Source: Nitrosomonadales bacterium
GTDB lineage: Bacteria > Pseudomonadota > Gammaproteobacteria > Burkholderiales > Gallionellaceae
Direction of reading: 5' to 3'
Assembly: GCA_016177795.1 (NCBI GenBank)
Contig: JACOUM010000003.1
Location: 62,001 to 126,000 of the forward strand
Length of the DNA stretch: 64,000 nt
The notes under the pieces are model-generated. The model was not told where the DNA came from and did no database searches. It saw nothing but the letters and a program-made list of their open reading frames with translations. Shown piece after piece: positions 54,976-64,000 of this stretch. The position numbers and the translations under genes were made by a program. The stretch's first letter is position 1, and each line of letters begins with the position of its first letter.

Positions 54976-56565
54976 TTAAAGGGCTCGGCTCGAATTATTT
55001 TTGTCACCTGGAACGTCCTGCTCAGGGCGAAGAACCAGCGAGATACCCGCCTCATCCGCAACTGCCTGATACTCCGCCGCAATCGCCACACCTGCCGCGC
55101 ACACCAACTCATCGCCGCAATACAGCAGCGGCAAACGGTCGCGTTGCCACGGCGGGATATGCTGCTCCTGCAGCAGGTTTTTCAGGGTGCGCGTCGCGGC
55201 GTTCGGGTGCGGGCGCAGGGTTTCGCCGCCCTGCCGCAGGCGCAGCGTCACGGGCGCGCGCCGCAGTTTCGCCAGGCTGATACCCCTGCCCTGCCCTTGC
55301 TCGAAGACTACGCGTGCCCCAAGCGCAGGCCAATCCAGTTCTTCTTCGCCATGCCAGGACAGAACAAAATTCCGGCCAAATCCGCCCGGCGCACGCAGCG
55401 CATACACCCTGCCCTGGTAGCGGCGTACTTCCCAGTAGCCGCCCGGACACGGTGGGGCGCAGCCCTCTGGTGCGGGAAGGGCGGCAGTGCGGCTACTCCC
55501 CCGAACGGTCGGCTTCTCCGGTAACGTGTCGTAGCCGCGGCCGTAAGCGACGCACACCGCTGCATCCTGTCGTGCATCACACAGTTGACGCAGCATGTCG
55601 TCGAGTTGCACGGTTTGCGGCATCGGTGCGCCGATGCCGTGCAGAAACCAGCGCAACAGGTTCTTGGCGCGCGGCTGGGAAAGGGATTGCAGGCGCGATA
55701 TTTCGAGATGGAGCTCGTCACCCTCACCCCTAACCCCTCTGATGAAACTACTAGCCATTCGACTAGGCTGTCTAACATCGACAGCCAAGTCGCTGGTTAT
55801 CCCGCCTGCGGGAGAGGGGAATAAATCCGGTGCATCCAGCCGCGCCAGATCATCGAGCAGTTCGCTTGCCTCGGCGAAGTGCTGCGCGCTGCGCGCGAGA
55901 GTGTCGCGGCAGGCGGGGAATTTCTCTTCCAGCAGCGGCAGCACGCGGTGGCGCAGGAAATTGCGCGGGTAGCTATCGTCGGCGTTGCTTTCATCCTCGA
56001 TCCAGCGCAGGCCTTGCGTGGTGGCATATTCGAGGATTTCGCGGCGCGAGCAGCGCAACAGGGGACGCAATACGCTTGGTGAGCCGGCTCTTTCCGCAAG
56101 CAACGGCATCGCGGCCGCGCCCTTGACGCCTGCGCCGCGCAGCAGTTGCAGCAGCAGGGTTTCGGCCTGGTCGTCGGCGTGATGTGCGAGCGCGACGAAA
56201 TCGCATTTCTGCCCGGAGAACGCCGCATGGCGCAGCTTGCGCGCCGCCGCTTCGATGCCGTGTTCGCGCAACGGGGCAATATCAACGCGCTCGATCTGCA
56301 GCGCAACGTCAAAATCTGCGCAGAGTCCGGCGCAGAAATCCGCCCACGTATCGGCATTGGGACTGATGCCGTGGTGGACATGCAATGCGGAAAGCTGCCA
56401 GGAGAAGCGCGGCGCAAGCCGGTGCAGCAGGTGCAGCAGCACGACGGAATCAACCCCGCCGCTCAGGCCGATCAGGATGGAACTGTGCGCGGGAAGCAGC
56501 GGCGCGATCTGCGCTGCGACGCGTTCGGAAAGGTCAGCTGAGTTCAACTTCCTTGAACTTGCCAT
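54976..56565 (-). CDS. tilS: tRNA(Ile)-lysidine synthase with two in-frame inserts
   Basis: 529 residues, longer than the usual 430-470. The PP-loop [17 protein letters not shown] (35-40) activates the CAT anticodon of tRNA-Ile for lysidine addition, an essential step. The body is normal: [53 protein letters not shown]. Two stretches, about residues 249-284 and 342-377, look inserted and correspond to palindromic DNA (see the repeats). The 5' end overlaps the accA stop by 32 bases. Confidence 0.9.
   Translation of the reverse strand: MASSRKLNSADLSERVAAQIAPLLPAHSSILIGLSGGVDSVVLLHLLHRLAPRFSWQLSALHVHHGISPNADTWADFCAGLCADFDVALQIERVDIAPLREHGIEAAARKLRHAAFSGQKCDFVALAHHADDQAETLLLQLLRGAGVKGAAAMPLLAERAGSPSVLRPLLRCSRREILEYATTQGLRWIEDESNADDSYPRNFLRHRVLPLLEEKFPACRDTLARSAQHFAEASELLDDLARLDAPDLFPSPAGGITSDLAVDVRQPSRMASSFIRGVRGEGDELHLEISRLQSLSQPRAKNLLRWFLHGIGAPMPQTVQLDDMLRQLCDARQDAAVCVAYGRGYDTLPEKPTVRGSSRTAALPAPEGCAPPCPGGYWEVRRYQGRVYALRAPGGFGRNFVLSWHGEEELDWPALGARVVFEQGQGRGISLAKLRRAPVTLRLRQGGETLRPHPNAATRTLKNLLQEQHIPPWQRDRLPLLYCGDELVCAAGVAIAAEYQAVADEAGISLVLRPEQDVPGDKNNSSRAL
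55435..55542. repeat. palindromic insert 2 in tilS
   Basis: A 108-bp in-frame stretch, bounded by an inverted pair AGTAGCCGCCCGG and GCGGCTACTCC, that is absent from the usual TilS pattern between VAYG and [10 protein letters not shown]. It encodes about 36 residues ([14 protein letters not shown]...PCPGG). Confidence 0.55.
55714..55821. repeat. REP-like palindromic insert 1 in tilS
   Basis: Arms ACCCTCACCCCTAACCCCTCT and CCCGCCTGCGGGAGAGGGGA flank a second hairpin GACTAGGCTGTC/GACAGCCAAGTC. The 108-bp region is in frame with tilS and encodes about 36 residues ([15 protein letters not shown]...RGVRGEGDE). Confidence 0.75.
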
Positions 56566-57502
56566 AACTCATCAGGCGGTTGAAGCGGTCTTGCAGCAGG
56601 CTGGTGACTGGTTTGTTCTGCGCTGTTTTCAGCGCGTCCTGCAATGCCTTCTTCACGTTCTGCATGGTTGCCGCGTAATCGCGGTGTGCGCCGCCGGGCG
56701 GCTCGGCAACGATCTTGTCTATCAGCCCCAGCGCTTTCAGGCGCGTCGTAGTAATACCCATGGTTTCTGCGGCATCCGGCGCTCTTTCCGCACTCTTCCA
56801 CAGGATCGAGGCGCAGCCCTCCGGCGAGATCACCGAGTAAGTGCTGTATTGCAGCATCAGCAGCACATCTCCCACCGCGATTGCCAGCGCGCCGCCGGAG
56901 CCGCCCTCGCCGATCACGGTGCAGATAATCGGCACGCGCAGCCCGGTCATTTCATACAGGTTGCGCCCAATCGCTTCGGACTGACCGCGCTCTTCCGCCC
57001 CCACGCCGGGATAAGCGCCGGGAGTATCGATGAAGGTCATGACGGGAATGCCGAATTTTTCCGCCAGGCGCATCAGGCGCAACGCCTTGCGATAGCCTTC
57101 GGGACGCGGCATGCCGAAATTGCGCGCTACTTTTTCCTTGGTGTCGCGCCCCTTCTGATGCCCGATCACCATCACACTCTGCCCATTGAAGCGCGCCAGA
57201 CCGCCGACGATGGCCTTGTCGTCGGCAAAGCAGCGGTCGCCGTGCAACTCCTCGAAGTCGGTAAACAGATGCTCGATGTAATCCAGCGTGTAAGGGCGCT
57301 GCGGATGGCGCGATACCTGCGAAATCTGCCAGGGCGTAAGCTTGGCATAAATATCCTTGGTCAACGCCGCGCTCTTTTTTGACAGACGCGAAATCTCGTC
57401 CATGATGTCAAGCGCCGAATCATCCTGCACATAGCGCAGCTGCTCGATCTTGTCTTCCAGCTCGGCAATTGGACTTTCAAAATCCAGAAACGATACTTTC
57501 AT
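56534..57502 (-). CDS. accA: acetyl-CoA carboxylase carboxyltransferase subunit alpha
   Basis: 322 residues from ATG at 57502 (AGGGGA site). Typical N-terminus [19 protein letters not shown] and core [70 protein letters not shown]. With AccD it transfers CO2 from biotin to acetyl-CoA for fatty acid synthesis. accA followed by tilS is a conserved pair. Confidence 0.97.
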   Translation of the reverse strand: MKVSFLDFESPIAELEDKIEQLRYVQDDSALDIMDEISRLSKKSAALTKDIYAKLTPWQISQVSRHPQRPYTLDYIEHLFTDFEELHGDRCFADDKAIVGGLARFNGQSVMVIGHQKGRDTKEKVARNFGMPRPEGYRKALRLMRLAEKFGIPVMTFIDTPGAYPGVGAEERGQSEAIGRNLYEMTGLRVPIICTVIGEGGSGGALAIAVGDVLLMLQYSTYSVISPEGCASILWKSAERAPDAAETMGITTTRLKALGLIDKIVAEPPGGAHRDYAATMQNVKKALQDALKTAQNKPVTSLLQDRFNRLMSYGKFKEVELS

Positions 57503-57533
57503 GCTAATCCCCTGAAATGCGGCGGCGATAATA

Positions 57534-59069
57534 CTACAAACCGAAGAACCGTTTGATGGTCGCCAGTACTTCGCTGCGCTGATGATGGATTTCCTTGTGC
57601 TTGGCTTCCTCATCCAGGTTTTGCAGCGCGCTGTCCAGTTGCACGCGGCGCGCCACCAATACCTGCGACACCTCCTCGGCGATGGCGGGGCGCGCCAGCA
57701 GGATTTCCTCGAAGGCTTCCTTGTCGAGGCGATAGCATTCCACATCGGTCTTGGCAATGACCGAAGCCACGCGCGGCGATCCGGTCATCAGGCTCATCTC
57801 GCCGAAAAAAGCCCCTTTCGAGAGTACATTCAGGATACGCTTCTCGCCGCCCACCCCCTCCAGATACACTTCCGCCTCGCCGCTGATGATGATGAACAGC
57901 CAGTGCTGCGCAGGCGTGCCCTGTCTGGCAATGAGATTTCCCTTGGCAAACGGCGCATACCTGAGACGCTCGGCCAGCTTGCGCAATTCGTCATCCGTCA
58001 TCTGCGAAAACAGCTCGACGCGCCGCAAGGTCTTCATGCGCAGCAGGACTTCGCGGTTACGCACCATATCTTCGTGTTTTTCGTTTTCCTTGGTGAGGTG
58101 GATGCTCCTCTCCTCCATCGCCAGCTTGATGCCCGCGCGTTGCAGTGCCGTCATGATATGCCAGCGTATGGCCGCGTCTGTCGGATCGTCCGGTGTCAAA
58201 TCAGTCAGCCAATAGCGCATCGCATAACGCGCATAGCCCTTGTTGTCCATGTCCATCAACACGCAATTCGGCAAAGGGTTTTTCGCTACATCAGCAATGT
58301 CGGTTTGCCGGATCGCCTCTTCGACCACGGAAATCACCCTGGTGGGCGATACATCCAGCGCCACGTTGAACCACACCCAGCGCCGCCATTGCACCGGCTG
58401 GTCGATACGCCGCCCCAGCACCAGGAACTTGTTCTTCATCAACTGGCTGTTGGGAAACACCACCGTTTCCCAGTTGCGCGTCTCGACCAGCGTGGAACGC
58501 CAGCGGATATCCACCACGCGGCCGGAAATGTCGTCCACCTTGATCCAGTCGCCGATCTCGATGGAATTATCCAGTTGCAGGGCCAGGCCGCCGAGGATGT
58601 TGCCCAGCGTATCCTGCATGGAAAACGCCACCACGGCGGTAATCATCGCCGAGGTCGCGACGATGCTGCCCAGATCCAGGCCGGCGTAGCGCAATCGCAC
58701 CAGACCCCAGGCGACGTAGGCGATGATGACAAAAATGTCCTCGGCGATGCGCGGCGGCGTGATGCGCATCAACGGCAAGATGATGCGAAATACCAGCAGC
58801 CCCAACAGGCGAATCACCGCAATGCCGGCACCAATCAATCCGGCTTCGTGGAGTATTGCTGCTGCGGAGATGAATTGCAGCGCATGAAGCAGGCCGCTGA
58901 TAAACTGCAGCACCAGGCAGACAAGAAAGAAAATCAGCGTATTCAGGACGCTTTTGCGCTCTTCTTTCAGGAAATGAAACAGCAGGAATGCGATGCCCAG
59001 CGCCATTAACAGCACCGGCAACGACTCTTCGCGCCAGAAAATCTGCATCACGGTATTCCAGAATGGCAT
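57534..59069 (-). CDS. MscS-family channel with cyclic-nucleotide-binding domain
   Basis: 511 residues. N-terminal membrane helices, an MscS domain ([42 protein letters not shown]) and a C-terminal CNB domain (about 365-485: [38 protein letters not shown]). This fusion suits a mechanosensitive-like channel gated by cAMP/cGMP. It lies upstream of accA on the same strand. Confidence 0.93.
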   Translation of the reverse strand: MPFWNTVMQIFWREESLPVLLMALGIAFLLFHFLKEERKSVLNTLIFFLVCLVLQFISGLLHALQFISAAAILHEAGLIGAGIAVIRLLGLLVFRIILPLMRITPPRIAEDIFVIIAYVAWGLVRLRYAGLDLGSIVATSAMITAVVAFSMQDTLGNILGGLALQLDNSIEIGDWIKVDDISGRVVDIRWRSTLVETRNWETVVFPNSQLMKNKFLVLGRRIDQPVQWRRWVWFNVALDVSPTRVISVVEEAIRQTDIADVAKNPLPNCVLMDMDNKGYARYAMRYWLTDLTPDDPTDAAIRWHIMTALQRAGIKLAMEERSIHLTKENEKHEDMVRNREVLLRMKTLRRVELFSQMTDDELRKLAERLRYAPFAKGNLIARQGTPAQHWLFIIISGEAEVYLEGVGGEKRILNVLSKGAFFGEMSLMTGSPRVASVIAKTDVECYRLDKEAFEEILLARPAIAEEVSQVLVARRVQLDSALQNLDEEAKHKEIHHQRSEVLATIKRFFGL

Positions 59070-59099
59070 GCTTAATCCCGGTTTTTTGTTGGGGTCATT

Positions 59100-60146
59100 C
59101 TACACCATCGGGTATTCCGCAAGCGGCCTGTTGCGCCGCCAGAATGCCCAAGCGTCAGTGCGGGTCAACAGCAGGCGCCGGGTGCGATCTCCGCCGAGAA
59201 CATCCAGCTGCAGCTGCGCAATTTTTCCGGCGCGCAGTGCCTGCCATAACGGTTGCGCATAGCCTGTTTCGAATTCCTGCAAGGCTGCGCGCCAGGCATC
59301 CAGATCGCCACGTTGCAGGGCCGAACGCAAGCCCGTCCAGACCAGCAATTGCCTGTCCTCCGAAGAGAATCCCCTCTCCCTCTGGGAGAGTGCCAGGGTG
59401 AGGGAGGCGTTCCATTGCTTCGGCCACTCCGCAAACGGAACACCCGCCGCCGCGGCAAACATCCCGGCCAGCACCTCATCCGAGCTGACGCAGTCGTAGT
59501 TTTTTTGCGGCAACACATTCAACCCGCAGCCCCACAACCACAAACTGTTGACCGGCAATTCGCCGCGCGCTTCGCGGACCTCATTCAGCGGGTGGGCAAA
59601 CAGCAGCATCTGGATTTCGTTGAGTATCTGATGCCAGCGTGACGCTTCCCTACCCTTGGGCAGCAGGCCATGCACATTGCGCCCGGCAGCCTGCGATAAG
59701 GGCACGGTCTCGATGTCCGGCAGCCTGTCCATGCGCACATACCAGCGTTGCGGGTGCGGCGCAAAAAATTCCATGCCCTGCCCGGCGAAGTGTTCGTTCA
59801 GGGCGGCGCACAGTTGCCCGGCCTCGTCCGCACCGGCTTCCACATCCGGCAGCAACAGCAACTGGTCGCGCTGCAAGCGCAAATGCACCGGGTCGGCGCG
59901 CAGCCAGCAGCCCTCGCCCAGCCCGTCGAACGCGGCGGAAAGCGGTGCGATCGGCTGGCCCGACACGCCAAATGCTTTGCACAGCATTTCCTCCAGCGAG
60001 TTAATCTCCCCTGTCTGGGCTGGCCCTGTCGAAGTGCCCCGCGCCAGCATTTTTTTCAGTGCAGGCAAACGCAAACCCGCGCAAACTTCAGCGGCAAAAT
60101 CTTGCGGCAGGAATAAATCGCAAATTATCAGGTGAACACTTCTCAT
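59100..60146 (-). CDS. RpfE-type regulatory-like protein (phosphoglycerate-mutase-related)
   Basis: 348 residues from ATG at 60146; a GGAGGTGAT sequence lies 15-16 bases before the start. Family hallmarks: MRSVHLIICDLFLPQDF, RWYVRMDRLPDIETVPLSQAAGRNVHGLLPKG, WHQILNEIQMLLFAHPLNE, and NSLWLWGCG. It is the COG4255/RpfE-type family seen next to recJ or lolC in betaproteobacteria; function is not known. A REP-like sequence codes for SLTLALSQRERG in frame. Confidence 0.82.
   Translation of the reverse strand: MRSVHLIICDLFLPQDFAAEVCAGLRLPALKKMLARGTSTGPAQTGEINSLEEMLCKAFGVSGQPIAPLSAAFDGLGEGCWLRADPVHLRLQRDQLLLLPDVEAGADEAGQLCAALNEHFAGQGMEFFAPHPQRWYVRMDRLPDIETVPLSQAAGRNVHGLLPKGREASRWHQILNEIQMLLFAHPLNEVREARGELPVNSLWLWGCGLNVLPQKNYDCVSSDEVLAGMFAAAAGVPFAEWPKQWNASLTLALSQRERGFSSEDRQLLVWTGLRSALQRGDLDAWRAALQEFETGYAQPLWQALRAGKIAQLQLDVLGGDRTRRLLLTRTDAWAFWRRNRPLAEYPMV
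59371..59404. repeat. REP-like palindrome inside the RpfE-type gene
   Basis: CCCCTCTCCCTCTGGGAGAGTGCCAGGGTGAGGG, in frame with the gene. Same family as the elements at 20169 and 55714. Confidence 0.8.
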
Positions 60147-60233
60147 GGCGGCGAGTTTATCACCTCCCTGCGCTGTCATACCCGGCACGCTTGTGGCACA
60201 CTTACGCCAGTTCCAACTATCGGCAACCTTATC

Positions 60234-61478
60234 TTGCAACCCTACGAACTGTTCATCGGCCTGCGCTACACCCGTGCCAAGCGGCGCAACCATTTCATTT
60301 CGTTCATCTCGCTGATTTCCATGCTGGGCATGGCGCTGGGCGTGATGGCGCTGATCGTGGTGCTGTCGGTGATGAACGGCTTCCAGAAGGAAATCCGTGC
60401 GCGCATGCTGGGCGCGTCGCCGCATCTGGAAGTGGTGGCTGACGGCGGACGGCTGCACGGCTGGCAAGCCGTTCTGGACAAGGTCGCGCAGCGCACGCAA
60501 GTCTCCGCCGCCGCGCCATACATCGCCGGACAGGGCATGTTGTCGTTCGGGCAGAATGTGCAGGGCGTAATGGTGCGCGGCATTGAGCCGCAGCAGGAAA
60601 GCGCCATTACCGAACTTGCCGACAAGATGAAATTGGGCGCGTTGAACGATTTGCGCGGCGGCGAATTCACCATCGTGCTCGGTTCCGATCTGGCGCGTTC
60701 GCTCGGCGTACAGATCAACGACAAGATCATGCTGATCGCCCCGCAAGGCCAGATCACGCCGGCCGGCATGATGCCGCGCCTCAAACAATTCCGCGTGGCG
60801 GGCATCTTCGAGATCGGCATGGCGCCCTATGACAACAGCCTCGCGCTGATCCACCTCAACGACGCGCAAAAACTGTTTCAATTCGGCGATGCGGTGACCG
60901 GCATCAGCGCCAAACTGCGCGACATCGACCTCGCCCCGAGTGTGGCGCGCGAACTGCAAAGCGAATTGCCGGCCGATTTATACGCCAACGACTGGACGCA
61001 TCAGAACAGCAACTACTTCCGCGCGGTGCAGATGGAAAAGAAAATGATGTTCATCATCCTGTCGCTGATCGTCGCGGTGGCCGCGTTCAACATCGTTTCG
61101 ACGCTGGTGATGGCGGTCACCGACAAGCAGGCCGACATCGCCATCCTGCGCACTCTCGGTGCGTCGCCGCGCAGCATCATGAAAATCTTCATCGTGCAGG
61201 GCGTGGTGATCGGTGCGGTCGGCACGCTGCTCGGCAGCCTCGGCGGCATCGCGCTGGCGCTCAATCTGGACGTGGTCGTGCCGTTCATCGAGCACCTGCT
61301 CGGCGTGCAGTTCCTTGCCAAGGACGTGTATTACATCACCGACCTGCCATCCGATCTGCGCTATCACGAAGTCGCGCTGGTCGCGTCGATGTCTTTCCTG
61401 ATCAGCCTGCTGGCGACGCTGTATCCAAGTTACCGTGCATCGCAGACGCAGCCTGCGGAGGCGCTGCGCTATGAATAA
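60234..61478 (+). CDS. lolC: lipoprotein-releasing ABC transporter permease LolC
   Basis: 414 residues from a TTG at 60234, the position matching the usual LolC N-terminus ([23 protein letters not shown]). FtsX-like permease with four helices and a large periplasmic loop: [20 protein letters not shown], and C-terminal [16 protein letters not shown]. It releases lipoproteins from the inner membrane to LolA. The stop overlaps the lolD start by 8 bases. Confidence 0.94.
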   Translation: MQPYELFIGLRYTRAKRRNHFISFISLISMLGMALGVMALIVVLSVMNGFQKEIRARMLGASPHLEVVADGGRLHGWQAVLDKVAQRTQVSAAAPYIAGQGMLSFGQNVQGVMVRGIEPQQESAITELADKMKLGALNDLRGGEFTIVLGSDLARSLGVQINDKIMLIAPQGQITPAGMMPRLKQFRVAGIFEIGMAPYDNSLALIHLNDAQKLFQFGDAVTGISAKLRDIDLAPSVARELQSELPADLYANDWTHQNSNYFRAVQMEKKMMFIILSLIVAVAAFNIVSTLVMAVTDKQADIAILRTLGASPRSIMKIFIVQGVVIGAVGTLLGSLGGIALALNLDVVVPFIEHLLGVQFLAKDVYYITDLPSDLRYHEVALVASMSFLISLLATLYPSYRASQTQPAEALRYE

Positions 61479-62187
61479 GAAGCAGGATTTGGGATTCGGG
61501 ATTCAGGATTCAGGAAATGTCATTTCCTGCCGCAAGCTGCGCAAGACTTTCACCATCGGCAAGGAGGACGTGCCGGTGCTCAAGGAGGTCAATCTGGAAG
61601 TGCGGCGCGGCGAGCGTGTCGCCATTGTCGGCGCATCCGGCTCCGGCAAGAGCACGCTGCTGCATCTGCTCGGCGGGCTGGACAACGCCAGCGGCGGCAG
61701 TGTGCAGATACTCGGCCAGGACGTGCAGCAGATGAACGAGGCGCAGCGCGGTGACTTGCGCAACCGCGCGCTTGGTTTCGTGTATCAGTTCCATCATCTG
61801 CTGCCGGAATTTACCGCGCTGGAAAATGTCGCGATGCCGCTGCTGATCCGCGGCCTGAAACGCGCCGAGGCCGAGCCGCGCGCCGCCGCGATGCTGACAC
61901 AGGTCGGGCTGGCGCACCGTCTGCGCCATCACCCCTCCGAATTATCCGGCGGCGAACGCCAGCGCGCCGCGGTGGCGCGCGCGCTGGTCACCGGACCGGC
62001 CTGCGTGCTCGCCGACGAACCCACCGGCAATCTCGACCGCAGCAGCGCAGAAGCCCTGTTCGAACTGATGCAGCAACTCAATGAAGAATTCAATACCAGT
62101 TTCATCGTCGTTACCCATGACCTCGAACTGGCAGGACGGATGCAACGGCGTTTGCACCTGCTGGATGGCGTGCTTCAGGAAGAGTAG
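61471..62187 (+). CDS. lolD: lipoprotein-releasing ABC transporter ATPase LolD
   Basis: 238 residues from ATG at 61471. Walker [11 protein letters not shown]-loop [12 protein letters not shown]-like, signature [15 protein letters not shown], Walker [13 protein letters not shown], and H-loop VTHD. The N-terminus ([13 protein letters not shown]) is coded by a repeated heptamer GGGATTC-like stretch (61485-61515), unusual and probably dispensable. Confidence 0.95.
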   Translation: MNKKQDLGFGIQDSGNVISCRKLRKTFTIGKEDVPVLKEVNLEVRRGERVAIVGASGSGKSTLLHLLGGLDNASGGSVQILGQDVQQMNEAQRGDLRNRALGFVYQFHHLLPEFTALENVAMPLLIRGLKRAEAEPRAAAMLTQVGLAHRLRHHPSELSGGERQRAAVARALVTGPACVLADEPTGNLDRSSAEALFELMQQLNEEFNTSFIVVTHDLELAGRMQRRLHLLDGVLQEE

Positions 62188-62263
62188 AGGAAGTTCGCCA
62201 GTTCTCGGGCAGGCATTGGTTACCTGCCGAGCTAGAAGCCAAGTACTGAAATCTGGAGCAACA

Positions 62264-63487
62264 ATGGAAGTCCATGATTTTTTTCTTATCCTGCCAATCA
62301 TTCTGCTAACGGCACGGGTGTTTGCGGAACTGGCGACACGCTTGCAGGCGCCGTCAGTGATCGGCGAGCTATTCGCAGGGGTCATACTGGGGCCGAGTTT
62401 GCTGGGCTGGATCGAACCTTTCGAAACCATCAAGCTGATGGCGGAGATTGGCATCATCCTGCTGCTGTTCGAGGTTGGCTTGGGAACCGATGTCAAACGT
62501 CTTGTGCGTGCCGGCGTCGAATCCTTCGTGGTGGCCACGATCGGCTTTGTGCTGCCGCTGGTGCTGGGCTTCACACTGGGTTACTGGGTGTTCGATCTCT
62601 CCATGCTGGTATCGCTGTTTATTGGCGGCACGCTTACGGCCACCAGTATCGGCATTACCGTGCGCATACTGTCTGATCTCAAACGCCAGCAGGCACCCGA
62701 GGGGCAGATTGTGCTGGGGGCGGCCGTATTGGACGATGTGCTGGGCGTGATATTGTTAGCGCTACTTTACGAGTTCTCCATCGGTGGCGGAGTGAGCCTG
62801 ATCAGTGCCGGCAAGGTGTTGATCTTCGTGGGTGCATTTTTCGTGCTGGCACCCATGGCCGCCAAACTGATCTCATTAATCATCAAGCGCTTTGATGCGG
62901 TCAGCGAAATCCCCGGGCTGATCCCTACCAGCATCGTATCACTGGTATTGTTCTTCGCCTGGCTGGCCCATGCCCTGGGAGCACCTGAGTTACTTGGCGG
63001 CTTTGCCGCCGGCCTGGCTCTGTCGAGACGCTTCTTTCTGCCGCTGGGCATTGCCCTGCACACCGATGAACGTTTTGCGCAACGTATCGAGGAGCAGATG
63101 AAGCCCATCGTTCATCTGTTTACGCCGATATTTTTCGTTTTTGTAGGGCTTTCCCTCAATCTGCGCGAGATCGACTGGAACTCGTCCTTTATCTGGATTT
63201 TCTCGTTGGTGCTGTTACTGGCGGCCATCACCGGCAAGCTCGTTGGTGCCTTCTTTATCAGGGAGTCATGGCCGGTGCGTTGGGCGATCGGTATGGCCAT
63301 GATACCCCGCGGTGAAATCGGTCTCATTTTCGCCGAGTTGGGAAGAATAAGCGGCATATTCAATAATGAAATTTACGCGGGGATGGTGATTGTTATTGCG
63401 CTCACGACATTGTTACCGCCCTTTATCATGAAGTGGTTTTACGGGCGCTACGCCGATCGCCTGCAGACAGCAGACGAGATCAACTGA
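62264..63487 (+). CDS. cation/proton antiporter (CPA2, KefB/NapA-like)
   Basis: About 407 residues from ATG at 62264 (GGAG site). Eleven or twelve helices of the CPA2 fold: SVIGELFAGVILGPSLLG, LFEVGLGTDVKRL, LDDVLGVILLALLYEF (the tandem-Asp motif), PIFFVFVGLSLNL, and AMIPRGEIGLIFAELG. No TrkA-N nucleotide domain. It would exchange Na+ or K+ for H+. Confidence 0.9.
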   Translation: MEVHDFFLILPIILLTARVFAELATRLQAPSVIGELFAGVILGPSLLGWIEPFETIKLMAEIGIILLLFEVGLGTDVKRLVRAGVESFVVATIGFVLPLVLGFTLGYWVFDLSMLVSLFIGGTLTATSIGITVRILSDLKRQQAPEGQIVLGAAVLDDVLGVILLALLYEFSIGGGVSLISAGKVLIFVGAFFVLAPMAAKLISLIIKRFDAVSEIPGLIPTSIVSLVLFFAWLAHALGAPELLGGFAAGLALSRRFFLPLGIALHTDERFAQRIEEQMKPIVHLFTPIFFVFVGLSLNLREIDWNSSFIWIFSLVLLLAAITGKLVGAFFIRESWPVRWAIGMAMIPRGEIGLIFAELGRISGIFNNEIYAGMVIVIALTTLLPPFIMKWFYGRYADRLQTADEIN

Positions 63488-63549
63488 ACCGGAATTCACC
63501 TGCTTCAAGGAAACCAGATGAATCTGAAGTGGCTCGAATTCTTTTCCTG

Positions 63550-64000
63550 TCAACGCTGGGCAAGCACCGCGAGCATTGCCTCGACATCGACAATCTTGTC
63601 GCGGGGAGCGCCGCGCCGTTCCCCGCGCGCCACCTCGACGTCATCGAGCCGCTTCCAGTCGTCGAAGGATACGATCTGCACGCCGCGCTGGCGCAGCAGC
63701 AGGTCGATCGCTTCGCGCTCCGGCAGCTCCCGCGCTTCCAGCCCGGCGCCATCGGCGATCATGTGTTCCACGACATGTGCAGACGCGCCCTTGTGCGCCC
63801 CGATAAGTCCACGCGGCCCGCTGCGCGCCCAGCCGACGACGTATTCGTTGGCAATCACGGCGCGGCTGGCGGAATCGACGACACGCCCGTCTTCGTTAGA
63901 GATAACCTGCGCTTTATCGTCGTAGGGAACACCGGCAATCCGCTCGGCGGCAAAACCGATCGCAGGCAACACCATGCCGACATCGAGAGTCTCGATCTTG
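63550..64000 (-). CDS. ferredoxin--NADP(+) reductase-like FAD/NAD(P)-binding protein, 5' truncated by window edge
   Basis: C-terminal ~150 residues. GMVLPAIGFAAERIAGVPYD, VGWARSGPRGLIGAHKGASAHVV and a C-terminal conserved DLLLRQRGVQIVSFDDWKRLD agree with the FprA/adrenodoxin-reductase group; the FAD and NADPH Rossmann motifs would be in the missing part. Reduces ferredoxin or the reverse. The stop is at 63550. Confidence 0.82.
   Translation of the reverse strand, partial: KIETLDVGMVLPAIGFAAERIAGVPYDDKAQVISNEDGRVVDSASRAVIANEYVVGWARSGPRGLIGAHKGASAHVVEHMIADGAGLEARELPEREAIDLLLRQRGVQIVSFDDWKRLDDVEVARGERRGAPRDKIVDVEAMLAVLAQR

Noticed and set aside
60132-60233. Longer LolC starting at GTG 60132
   Set aside because: The extra 34 residues do not resemble LolC; the family N-terminus begins at the TTG at 60234, and the extension overlaps the divergent gene's start.

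Overview
This window is about 64 kb of moderately GC-rich chromosomal DNA. Its housekeeping gene order points to a betaproteobacterium: ndk-rlmN-pilW-rodZ-ispG-hisS-yfgM-bamB-der in one line, accA-tilS, lolC-lolD, and uvrC-pgsA. A member of the Nitrosomonadales, for example a Gallionellaceae-like lineage, would fit, but that placement is inference and not proven here.

Region by region. (1) 1-4.0 kb holds the 3' part of glnD, slyD-bcp, a small unknown gene, and a lipoprotein made of twelve 15-bp repeats with its own promoter and terminator. (2) 4.05-9.07 kb is a three-gene unit on the minus strand: a TonB-dependent receptor, a periplasmic binding protein without a transporter, and a hybrid histidine kinase. 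It looks like a sensing system that starts at the outer membrane. (3) 9.1-13.9 kb holds tRNA-His, tRNA-Arg and tRNA-Pro, then pgsA, uvrC, a uracil-DNA-glycosylase-like gene, rlmJ and a small unknown. (4) 14.0-35.5 kb is a copper or silver handling island, entirely on the minus strand. At its upstream end are a His/Cys-rich exported protein, DUF411, CusC, CusB (with a fused CusF-like tail), CusA, a truncated DUF2231 protein and CusF. In the middle are a cyclopropane fatty acid synthase, small membrane proteins, transaldolase, glucan phosphorylase, a 45-residue exported peptide and an HD-GYP phosphodiesterase. At the downstream end are YHS/HMBD proteins, the P-type ATPase CopA, DUF2933, an ICMT-like methyltransferase, a Cys-rich small protein, a lycopene-cyclase-like membrane protein, a Met/Gly repeat protein and a relic of a second CopA. 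No copper regulator (CueR, CusRS or CopRS type) is visible in the island. (5) 35.6-49.0 kb is housekeeping: an EEP nuclease-like gene, a SWIM-SNF2 helicase, and the der-to-ndk cluster.

(6) 49.2-53.3 kb is a chromosomal integron. An IntI integrase faces away from an attI site and four cassettes. Three intact attC sites are present, each with the unpaired C expected of folded attC DNA. All cassette products are small membrane proteins of unknown function. Cassette 3 appears to be a hybrid with no normal start codon. The fourth attC is cut off by a REP-associated (Y1/HUH) transposase element that carries two decayed copies of its own 5' end, followed by an IS3 tail and a possible antitoxin relic. 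(7) 53.3-64 kb holds a di-heme oxidoreductase, tilS (with two in-frame palindromic inserts), accA, a cyclic-nucleotide-gated MscS-like channel, an RpfE-type gene carrying a REP sequence in frame, lolCD, a cation/proton antiporter, and the C-terminal part of a ferredoxin-NADP reductase-like gene.

Several families of short palindromic repeats recur: CCCTCACCC/GGGAGAGGG elements, a GTAGGTGCGAATT palindrome, and TTTCGTGTCTTTCGTGGAC inverted repeats. Three of them lie inside coding sequences. The most unusual parts are the integron with its damaged array, the copper island with its metabolic and lipid passengers, and the tilS inserts.
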